19,163 nucleotides of DNA from positions 1-19,163 of the forward strand of contig JANYCH010000244.1 of assembly GCA_025360395.1 (NCBI GenBank), in the 5' to 3' direction. Source of the DNA: Cytophagales bacterium. GTDB taxonomy: Bacteria > Bacteroidota > Bacteroidia > Cytophagales > UBA9547. Under the pieces are notes generated by a model. That model was not told the DNA's origin. It made no database searches and saw only the letters and a list, made by a program, of their open reading frames with translations. Shown here piece by piece: positions 1-5,888 of the stretch. Position numbers and translations under genes: made by a program. The number at the start of each line of letters is the position of its first letter. Within the stretch, counting starts at the first letter, position 1.

Positions 1-17
1 GAGTCCCTCCATCCGCA
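1..17 (+). tRNA. 3' end of a tRNA, probably tRNA-Leu (truncated by window edge)
   Basis: The first bases fit the end of a tRNA: GAGT completes a TTCGAGT T-loop, CCCTC (5-9) is the 3' half of a T-stem, CATCCGC (10-16) is the 3' acceptor strand, and A17 is the discriminator. CCA is not encoded. The implied 5' acceptor strand GCGGATG together with discriminator A suggests tRNA-Leu, but the anticodon lies outside the window, so the identity is inferred. A strong hairpin terminator follows directly. Confidence 0.7.
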
Positions 18-18
18 C

Positions 19-53
19 AAAAGGCCCCGGAAGTTATTCGGGGCCTTTTTATT
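19..53 (+). terminator. Rho-independent terminator after the tRNA
   Basis: An 11-bp perfect stem (19-29 pairing with 39-49, core AAGGCCCCG/CGGGGCCTT) with a 9-base loop runs into a T-rich tract. It is well placed to end the upstream tRNA transcript. It also lies 24 bp past the stop of the convergent glucanase gene, so it may end that transcript too, although the T-tract on the minus strand is short. Confidence 0.85.
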
Positions 54-76
54 TTATTCATAAATTTTTATTTAAC

Positions 77-1777
77 TCAATTAATAACCAGTTTTTTAGT
101 AAAAGCTTCACCTTTCAGATTGCTAGCTTTTACAAAATAAAGCCCTGATTTTAAATTTTTAAGATCTAATGTGGTTTTTAAACCTGAAATGGTTTCTGAG
201 AATTTAATGTCACCCTTAAGGTCGAAGATCTTTATTTCATAATTGTTTAAATCAGGTAATGTTATAACGACATTCTCATTTTCATAAAAAACTGACATTA
301 CATGCATTATCTCCTCATTATGATTCGTCAGGGAAGTGATCTTTGCAACATCACATAAGCTAACATTACTTATATAAACATCATTGACATTTGCCCCAAC
401 ATCAAAAAGTACTTTAGCTACCTGGTCAGTTGTATTATTCATGTCAAACTGATATGTAAAATTTTTCTTTGAGATGGTTAAATTCACGGTATTGTATAAA
501 TAAGTATTGAAGGGATCAGAGTTTTTGCCTAATCCTGCTTTTATAGTTCTGATTTGTTCTGAATAAGCATCAAAACTTAGTTTATAAGTTTTTCCATTTA
601 TTAAGGGAATATTTCCTTGAGATAATTGCGTACTCCAGATGTTTGTACCTCCATTTGAAATAGCAATATTACATTGTCCATTAACAGCATTTGCCTGAGC
701 AATTGCACCATCTGTGGTATGCAAGCTCCATTGACTTAATCCGGATGCAAAGTCACCATTTTGAAGTAATTCACATTCAGACTTAAATGTCGCCTTAATT
801 GAAGCATTATCATAAACGGTAAAGTCAATAGGATTTACCGTTCCTCTTACATCTCCTTCCCAACCAGAAAATATGTAGCCTGGTTGAGGGATTGCTTTAA
901 ATGTTACCAGGCTTCCTTTAGTATAATTATTTAATACTGGATTTGATGTAATAATTCCACCCGTTGTTGTTGAAGTAGTTATGGTATATGGGCCCGGGTT
1001 CTGCTGCCATTTAGAAACTCTTACATAATCTACACTCATTTGTTGAGGGAAAATTAATGGATCTATTCCTTGTTCGCCACCCCAATCCCCTCCCACAGCT
1101 ACATTTAAAATCACATAGAATGGTTTGTCGAATGGCCAAACAGCAGAAGTGCTTCCGGATTTTGTAAATGTAAAATATTTTGCCCCATCTATTAAAAAGT
1201 CCACACGGTCAGCAAACCATTCTATTGAGTATATGTGGTATGTGTCATATACATCTGCAAGTAAAGTGTTACTGCTTTTCTGGGTACCAATTATATGGTT
1301 ATATGCTTCTGTGTGAATGGTCATAAATATTTTATTAGGATCAAACCCAACGTTCTCCATAATGTCCATTTCGCCACTTTTAGGCCAGGTCCCATATGTT
1401 TCATCTGTCGACATCATCCAGATTGCTGGCCACATACCTTTGCCTTTAGGTAGTTTAGCCCTTACTTCAATTTTTCCATAAAGCCAATCAGCCTTATATC
1501 TCGTATGAATGTTTCCTGAAGTATAATTGCATCCGTTCAATGTTTCTTTTCTTGCGGTAATAGTGAGGAAACCATTTTCGACTTTTGTATTTTCAAGTCG
1601 TTTACTGGCATAATATTGTGCTTCATTGTTTCTATTGGCGCATCCGGTTTCGTAACTCCAATACTTTTCATCTGGCAAACCAGAATAGTTAAATTCTTCA
1701 TTCCATACTAGCACCCAACCCTGTGAAGAACTTGATAGTACTTTTAATAAAAGCAAAATTGTAAATATGTTTTTCAT
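77..1777 (-). CDS. Secreted GH16 beta-1,3(4)-glucanase (laminarinase-like) with CBM and T9SS sorting domain
   Basis: A 566-residue predicted extracellular endo-beta-glucanase. Domains in order: signal peptide (about 1-19, hydrophobic then SSSSQG); GH16 catalytic domain (about 22-258) with the family signature GEMDIMEN, giving nucleophile E136, D138 and acid/base E141 (ExDxxE); an InlB-like/bacterial beta-repeat (about 265-332, YIFSGWEGD); a CBM4/9-like beta-sandwich (about 337-476, starting LLQNGDF); and a type IX type-A sorting domain (about 495-566, SGLYFVKA...KKLVIN). The ExDxxE form is typical of laminarinases and lichenases, so beta-1,3 or mixed-linkage glucan is the likely substrate; the exact specificity is inferred. 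It should cross the inner membrane by Sec and the outer membrane by the type IX system, of which PorU and PorV are encoded further along. The gene stands alone on this strand; no TAnnTTTG motif is visible upstream. Confidence 0.93.
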   Translation of the reverse strand: MKNIFTILLLLKVLSSSSQGWVLVWNEEFNYSGLPDEKYWSYETGCANRNNEAQYYASKRLENTKVENGFLTITARKETLNGCNYTSGNIHTRYKADWLYGKIEVRAKLPKGKGMWPAIWMMSTDETYGTWPKSGEMDIMENVGFDPNKIFMTIHTEAYNHIIGTQKSSNTLLADVYDTYHIYSIEWFADRVDFLIDGAKYFTFTKSGSTSAVWPFDKPFYVILNVAVGGDWGGEQGIDPLIFPQQMSVDYVRVSKWQQNPGPYTITTSTTTGGIITSNPVLNNYTKGSLVTFKAIPQPGYIFSGWEGDVRGTVNPIDFTVYDNASIKATFKSECELLQNGDFASGLSQWSLHTTDGAIAQANAVNGQCNIAISNGGTNIWSTQLSQGNIPLINGKTYKLSFDAYSEQIRTIKAGLGKNSDPFNTYLYNTVNLTISKKNFTYQFDMNNTTDQVAKVLFDVGANVNDVYISNVSLCDVAKITSLTNHNEEIMHVMSVFYENENVVITLPDLNNYEIKIFDLKGDIKFSETISGLKTTLDLKNLKSGLYFVKASNLKGEAFTKKLVIN

Positions 1778-1836
1778 ATTAAATTTTAATCTAATTTACT
1801 ATTATATTTCTGTTTTATATCTTTAAAATACAATTT

Positions 1837-1866
1837 TTGATTTTAGAAACAATTAGTATAAATTTG
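1837..1866 (+). promoter_or_regulatory. Bacteroidota-type promoter for rnhB
   Basis: TTG at 1837-1839, a 19-base spacer and TAAATTTG at 1859-1866 match the -33 TTG / -7 TAnnTTTG promoter described for Bacteroides and Flavobacterium, spacing included. Transcription would start near 1872, giving a leader of about 10 nt to the TTG start or about 44 nt to the internal ATG of rnhB. Confidence 0.6.
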
Positions 1867-1882
1867 AATACATGTTTTTATT

Positions 1883-2554
1883 TTGAAAAATTCGGTTGAT
1901 ACATTGTTTTCCTTCATGAAGTCTGGTTGCATTGAGGTTGGTCTTGATGAAGCAGGAAGGGGTTGTCTGGCCGGTCCGGTAGTAGCTGCTGCCGTTATTC
2001 TTCCTTCAGATTATTGGCACAGCTCTTTGAATGATTCCAAAAAGTTAACTTCCAAACAAAGAGAAGAAATAAGGATAGAGATAGAAAGAGAAGCGATAGA
2101 ATATAAAGTAAGTTTTGTTTGCAATAATGAAATAGACAACATAAATATATTAAATGCATCCTTTTTAGCCATGAACCAGGCAATCAGGGATTTGACAATT
2201 ATTCCAGAACATTCAATTATAGATGGAAATCAATTTCGGCCACAATCATTTAATAAAATTCCTTACACCTGCGTTATCAAAGGTGATGGTAAATATTTTA
2301 GTATCGCAGCAGCCAGTGTATTGGCTAAAACTTACAGAGATCAGTATATGAGAGAGTTACATGACACATTTCCTCAATATAACTGGTTAGAAAACAAAGG
2401 TTATGCTACTGAAAGTCATCGTGAAAATATCAAAAAGCATGGCATATCGCCTTATCATAGGAAATCCTTCACTTTATTCGAGACACAAATCGATTTATTC
2501 GAAGGCGGGATAGAAACTGACAGTGACAGGGCTGTCATACCGCATATTAAGTAG
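1883..2554 (+). CDS. rnhB: Ribonuclease HII
   Basis: This enzyme cuts RNA in RNA-DNA hybrids and at single ribonucleotides misincorporated in DNA, in the cytoplasm. The 223-residue frame carries the family motif GLDEAGRG with D22 and E23, IIDGN with D114, and SVLAKTYRD with D153, which together form the acidic metal site. The start is uncertain: TTG 1883 is the longest option; TTG 1904 would give about 12 residues before the motif, close to what relatives show; ATG 1916 is the only in-frame ATG near the 5' end. An upstream ATG at 1872 hits a stop after four codons. The last 17 residues or so after QIDLF extend past the usual end of the family and lie over the 3' end of the opposite-strand DUF62 gene. 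Confidence 0.95.
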   Translation: MKNSVDTLFSFMKSGCIEVGLDEAGRGCLAGPVVAAAVILPSDYWHSSLNDSKKLTSKQREEIRIEIEREAIEYKVSFVCNNEIDNINILNASFLAMNQAIRDLTIIPEHSIIDGNQFRPQSFNKIPYTCVIKGDGKYFSIAAASVLAKTYRDQYMRELHDTFPQYNWLENKGYATESHRENIKKHGISPYHRKSFTLFETQIDLFEGGIETDSDRAVIPHIK

Positions 2555-3277
2555 TTTAGCAGCATTGCCATGGATGATAGAAACTTCTAATAAACCAAGG
2601 CTGTTGAAAAGGCAAATGCAGTCGCCACCTTCCTTTTTGTAATAAGAGTCACTTAAACCTTCAATTTCGGTTCTTCCAATCTGAAACCTGGCCTGTCTTA
2701 TTTTCCCAACTTGTGTAAAATCTTCAATCTTGATATTGGTAATAAGATTGCCATATTTATCAATATGGGCTATTCTGCCTTCTATTTCGTTTTGAGTACT
2801 TTTAATTTGCCTGTTGATTAGTTTTTGAAAAGTGAGAAGTTGTTTACCAATATCATACAATGCCCTTCCACTTGATAGAGAAACAGCAGCATTGGCTAAA
2901 ATGTTTTTTTCAGGAAAATTTGCCGCAATCAAAGGATCATTCTGAAGTTCGACTATAACAGAAGGATTTCTGTCTGATAGTAAAGAGAATATACCATTAT
3001 CAGAGCCTACAAAATAATGTTCTTCTAACTTCATGGCAATATATTTTTCATTATTCCTGCTTTGAGAACTTACAGCAACAAGATGTACTGTTCCTTGAGG
3101 GAAGTCCCTAAAAATTGAACTTAAAACAAAAGCAGCATGGGGAATATTAAAAGGTTCTATTTCATGTGAAATATCAACCACAGTTATGTTTGGAATTATA
3201 CTTAATATCTTTGCTTTTACTGATGCGACATAATGGTCACGCCAGCCAAAATCCGACATAAATGTGATAATTGCCAT
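2495..3277 (-). CDS. DUF62-family (SAM hydroxide adenosyltransferase-like) protein
   Basis: A 260-residue protein of the DUF62 fold. Characterised members hydrolyse S-adenosylmethionine to adenosine and methionine, and halogenase relatives use chloride or fluoride. Visible family marks are the N-terminal TFMSDFGWRDHYVASVK, VDISHEIEPFNI, YFVGSDNGIFSLL, and the C-terminal IDKYGNLITNI that begins the beta-barrel half. The segment equivalent to the canonical VDPGVG is VAVSSQS, so the catalytic Asp position appears to be Ser, and the canonical His region reads NFPEKNILANAAV with no His. Hydrolase activity is therefore uncertain. The start is ATG 3275-3277 (MAIITF), not the ATG 54 bases further upstream, because family homology begins here and the longer frame would run through the phoH start. 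It diverges from phoH by 24 bp and overlaps rnhB at its 3' end. Confidence 0.85.
   Translation of the reverse strand: MAIITFMSDFGWRDHYVASVKAKILSIIPNITVVDISHEIEPFNIPHAAFVLSSIFRDFPQGTVHLVAVSSQSRNNEKYIAMKLEEHYFVGSDNGIFSLLSDRNPSVIVELQNDPLIAANFPEKNILANAAVSLSSGRALYDIGKQLLTFQKLINRQIKSTQNEIEGRIAHIDKYGNLITNIKIEDFTQVGKIRQARFQIGRTEIEGLSDSYYKKEGGDCICLFNSLGLLEVSIIHGNAAKLLNMRYDSPVTVSFYPAFE
3185..3213 (+). promoter_or_regulatory. Candidate -7 elements for phoH inside the DUF62 gene
   Basis: Two matches to TAnnTTTG occur in tandem, TATGTTTG (3185-3192) and TATCTTTG (3206-3213), 90-110 bases before the phoH start. The gap between the phoH and DUF62 starts is too short for a full promoter, so one within the opposing gene is plausible. 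Neither has a TTG at the expected 19-base spacing, so support is weak. Confidence 0.3.
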
Positions 3278-3301
3278 TTTCAGGAAAAAAAAATTAACTT
3301 T

Positions 3302-4288
3302 ATGATTGAGAAACAAATAAAACAGATTCATATCGAAACACCAACTAAGAACCTGAACGAGTCAGTCATATACCTTGAAAACATTTCCCTTGTGGATTTT
3401 CTGGGTGCAAACCATGTTAATTTTGAAGAAATAGCACTTGCTTTTCCTGGAGCTAAAATAATTTCCCGAGGCAATGAAATACGCATAAAAGGAAAACCTG
3501 AGGATATTTTAAAAATTCAGGAAATAGTAAATTCACTCTTAAAACATTTCGGCAAATTTGGTCACTTACAACCAGAGCAAATACACAAATTTTTGAATAG
3601 CAATATTGCAGATCAAGATGCTGAAAAGAAGGATGCTATTTTACATTCATCAAAAGGGTCAGCCATAAAACCCAAAAATAAGAATCAACAAAAACTGGCA
3701 GATTCAGTGCTGGCAAATGATATTGTCTTCGTTGTTGGCCCTGCGGGTACAGGAAAGACCTATATGGCTGTTGCGCTTGCACTTCAAGCATTGAAAAATA
3801 AGGAAATAAAAAAGATTATTGTTACTAGGCCTGCAGTTGAAGCAGGTGAAAATCTGGGGTTTTTGCCAGGTGATCTCAACGAAAAAATTTATCCTTATTT
3901 AAGACCAGTATTTGATGCTTTTGAAGAAATGGTTGCGCCAGAGAAGCTTAAATTTTATCAGGAAAATAATATCATTGAAATAGCTCCTTTGGCTTATATG
4001 AGAGGCCGGACATTAAACCAGGCTTTCATTATACTAGACGAAGCTCAAAACGCTACCAATATGCAATTGAAAATGTTCTTAACAAGATTGGGAATAGGTT
4101 CTAAAGCCGTCGTAACCGGAGATTTAACTCAAATAGACCTTCCCAGAAAAGATGCTTCCGGTTTATCAGATGCTGTTCAGCGGTTAGGTAAAATCAGTGG
4201 TATAGAAGTAGTTGTGATGAAAGCTACAGATGTTTGCAGGCATCCATTGGTTTCTAAAATTGTAAAAGCTTACGGTGATGATGAATAA
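3302..4288 (+). CDS. phoH: PhoH-family ATPase
   Basis: A 328-residue cytoplasmic P-loop ATPase of the PhoH/PhoL type. Family members resemble the helicase core and are linked to RNA metabolism and ribosome function, with the precise role unsettled. An N-terminal KH-like segment (about 20-85, including ISRGNEIRIKGKPEDI) precedes the ATPase domain. Walker A is VVGPAGTGKT (144-153) and Walker B is FIILDEAQN (D246, E247); TRPAVEAGENLGFLPGD and the VTGDLTQIDLP sensor motif are typical. The start ATG 3302 (MIEKQI) is chosen because an upstream in-frame start at 3233 would add 23 unrelated residues running antisense through the DUF62 start. The small gene downstream begins 9 bp after the stop, so co-transcription is likely. 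The usual Bacteroidota length is about 310-330. Confidence 0.95.
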   Translation: MIEKQIKQIHIETPTKNLNESVIYLENISLVDFLGANHVNFEEIALAFPGAKIISRGNEIRIKGKPEDILKIQEIVNSLLKHFGKFGHLQPEQIHKFLNSNIADQDAEKKDAILHSSKGSAIKPKNKNQQKLADSVLANDIVFVVGPAGTGKTYMAVALALQALKNKEIKKIIVTRPAVEAGENLGFLPGDLNEKIYPYLRPVFDAFEEMVAPEKLKFYQENNIIEIAPLAYMRGRTLNQAFIILDEAQNATNMQLKMFLTRLGIGSKAVVTGDLTQIDLPRKDASGLSDAVQRLGKISGIEVVVMKATDVCRHPLVSKIVKAYGDDE

Positions 4289-4297
4289 TTAATTAAA

Positions 4298-4678
4298 ATG
4301 ACAGTCTGGAATAAAATAAAAGTTACATTAGTGGTTGTTTTTTTGATCCTTATTGGGATTGGAAGTTATTATTTGTTTGGCCATTTTAGTGAAGGCTACA
4401 GGGGCGGTACTTTAATAAAATTATCACGAAAGGGAGTGGTTTTTAAATCATTGGAAGGTCAATTAAACATTGGTACTTTTTTGGATAATGGTAGGGATAA
4501 ACCAACATCCCCAATTTGGGATTTCTCTGTCAGGAATGAACCCAAACTATTTGAAATTTTAAACGAAGCAATTCTTACAAACAAAAGGGTAAAGCTTCAT
4601 TATCATGAAATGTTTGTAAAGCTGCCCTGGAGAGGGGAAACTAATTACATAGTAGATGAAGTGGAGATAGTTAATTAG
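4298..4678 (+). CDS. Conserved small membrane-anchored protein of unknown function
   Basis: A 126-residue protein with one N-terminal hydrophobic segment (about 8-28, VTLVVVFLILIGIGSYYLFG) and then a soluble, mostly beta-looking domain. It matches my memory of a small Bacteroidota family with the pattern YSEGxRxGxLxKLSxKGxxFKTxEGxL and a closing LPWRGxTNYxV, sometimes mislabelled 6-phosphogluconate dehydrogenase; nothing here supports that enzymatic name. Here the pattern reads FSEGYRGGTLIKLSRKG...LPWRGETNYIVDEVE. The orientation is probably N-in with the domain in the periplasm, which is an inference. It sits 9 bp after phoH and 42 bp before the next small gene, suggesting one transcript. 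Function unknown. Confidence 0.8.
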   Translation: MTVWNKIKVTLVVVFLILIGIGSYYLFGHFSEGYRGGTLIKLSRKGVVFKSLEGQLNIGTFLDNGRDKPTSPIWDFSVRNEPKLFEILNEAILTNKRVKLHYHEMFVKLPWRGETNYIVDEVEIVN

Positions 4679-4720
4679 TTTATTAAATCTTTCCCAGTTA
4701 TTTTGCAAGCCTTAATTTAG

Positions 4721-5089
4721 ATGGACTCGTCTCATAAAAAAGCACTTCTTTTACTAAAGGCCATTATTTTTCTTTATCATGATTTTACTGAAGAAGAAAA
4801 AGGACTTTTAGAAAGTGCGGCTATCTCTCTCGATGCAAAAGAGGAACTTTCCTGGGCTATGGATTTCATTAATGAAGATATATATACCGCTTATGAGCGG
4901 ACAAGGGATTATTTAAAAAAGACACTTCAAAGCGAAAAAGAGTCACAAAAGGTATCATATTTGTATGATGTTTGGACTGCAACCAATCAAAAAGGATTTA
5001 TTACTGAAATGGAAGCTCTTGCCATGATTAAGCTGGCAAGGGATTGGGGCGTGGAAAGTGAATTTATAAAAACCGTAAGAAATAAATAA
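4721..5089 (+). CDS. Small all-helical hypothetical protein (possibly TerB-like)
   Basis: A 122-residue soluble protein with no signal peptide or membrane segment, rich in Lys, Glu and Leu and predicted to be almost wholly helical. The C-terminal stretch ITEMEALAMIKLARDWGVE faintly resembles the last helices of TerB-like domains (a conserved acidic residue, then a helix and Gly), but the match is too weak to assign. Its stop codon overlaps the start of the following wza-like gene (TAATG at 5087-5091), which implies translational coupling and a possible link with polysaccharide export. I do not recognise it with confidence. Confidence 0.72.
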   Translation: MDSSHKKALLLLKAIIFLYHDFTEEEKGLLESAAISLDAKEELSWAMDFINEDIYTAYERTRDYLKKTLQSEKESQKVSYLYDVWTATNQKGFITEMEALAMIKLARDWGVESEFIKTVRNK

Positions 5090-5886
5090 TGCTTATCAGG
5101 AAAGTAAATTGTTTGAAAATTATAGTGCTTTTGTTATTTATCATTTTCGGGTTTTTTTCCTGCGTGCCTTTGAAAAAACAAATGCTTTTAACAGACAAAA
5201 AGGCCAAAACTTATAAAAAAAGACAACTGGAGGATACAACAGTTAAATTGCTTCCTTATGAATACAAAATAAGAAATGGAGATGTAATTTCAATAGACAT
5301 TACCAATATTACACCCGGTGAATATCAACTTGATAAAGTCGCTGTAGCTGGAGAAGTGAATTCAGGGTATTTAGTTAACGATTCTGGATATGTGGACGTT
5401 CCAGTAATTGGAATGGTAAAAGTAGCTGGATTAAATACAGAACAATGCAGAAATACTATCAAAGCAAAGGCTACTGAGTATTTACATAATGTGGTAGTGA
5501 ATGTGAAACTTTTAAGTTTTGAAGTAAACATTTTAGGAGATGTAGCTTCACAACTTACAATTAATTCACCGGATGGTAAATTATCAATAATTGATGCAAT
5601 TGCTTTAGCAAGAGGCCCTAGTCTTTATACTAATTTTGAGAGAATTAAAATAATAAGACAAAATGAAAGTGGAGATAAAATGCATGTTTTTTATGTTGAT
5701 GCTACTGATATTGATTTAGTAAAAAACAGAGAACATTTTTATTTAATGCCAAAGGATATTTTAGTATTTGAACCTCATAAATCGAAGACTCTTACAAATG
5801 TACAGCGCAATTTAGGATTGGCTACAAGTATAATTTCAGCTGTTTTCTTGGTTTACAGCGCTTCAATAATATTAAAAGTCAAATAG
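5089..5886 (+). CDS. Wza-like polysaccharide export lipoprotein
   Basis: A 265-residue outer-membrane-directed protein of the polysaccharide export (Poly_export/SLBB) family, the exit channel for capsule or exopolysaccharide. The N-terminus is hydrophobic and ends in a Bacteroidota-style lipobox FFSC, with the lipidated Cys at 25. Poly_export domain: about 56-140 (YEYKIRNGDVISIDI...). SLBB domain: about 146-228 (VNILGDVASQLTINSPDG, then LSIIDAIALARGP). A hydrophobic helix (about 244-262) near the C-terminus may correspond to the membrane-spanning helix that forms the pore in Wza-type octamers. It begins at the overlapping TAATG and is followed after 2 bp by the wzc-like gene, the usual partner. 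At 265 residues it is shorter than E. coli Wza (about 380) but normal for this phylum. Confidence 0.92.
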   Translation: MLIRKVNCLKIIVLLLFIIFGFFSCVPLKKQMLLTDKKAKTYKKRQLEDTTVKLLPYEYKIRNGDVISIDITNITPGEYQLDKVAVAGEVNSGYLVNDSGYVDVPVIGMVKVAGLNTEQCRNTIKAKATEYLHNVVVNVKLLSFEVNILGDVASQLTINSPDGKLSIIDAIALARGPSLYTNFERIKIIRQNESGDKMHVFYVDATDIDLVKNREHFYLMPKDILVFEPHKSKTLTNVQRNLGLATSIISAVFLVYSASIILKVK

Positions 5887-5888
5887 AA

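Noticed and set aside
1..76. Integration site of a mobile element at the tRNA 3' end
   Set aside because: No integrase, direct repeat of the tRNA tail or foreign base composition is visible, and a normal terminator follows.
1125..1316. Short plus-strand frame inside the glucanase gene
   Set aside because: It lies opposite the conserved GH16 domain, has no recognisable protein features and is explained by the minus-strand gene.
4298..4678. 6-phosphogluconate dehydrogenase
   Set aside because: Related small proteins sometimes carry this label, but there is no nucleotide-binding fold or catalytic motif and the protein is far too short.
4680..4720. Promoter for the 4721 gene (TTATTTTG)
   Set aside because: It does not match TAnnTTTG at the first two bases and has no spaced TTG; co-transcription from phoH is the simpler reading.
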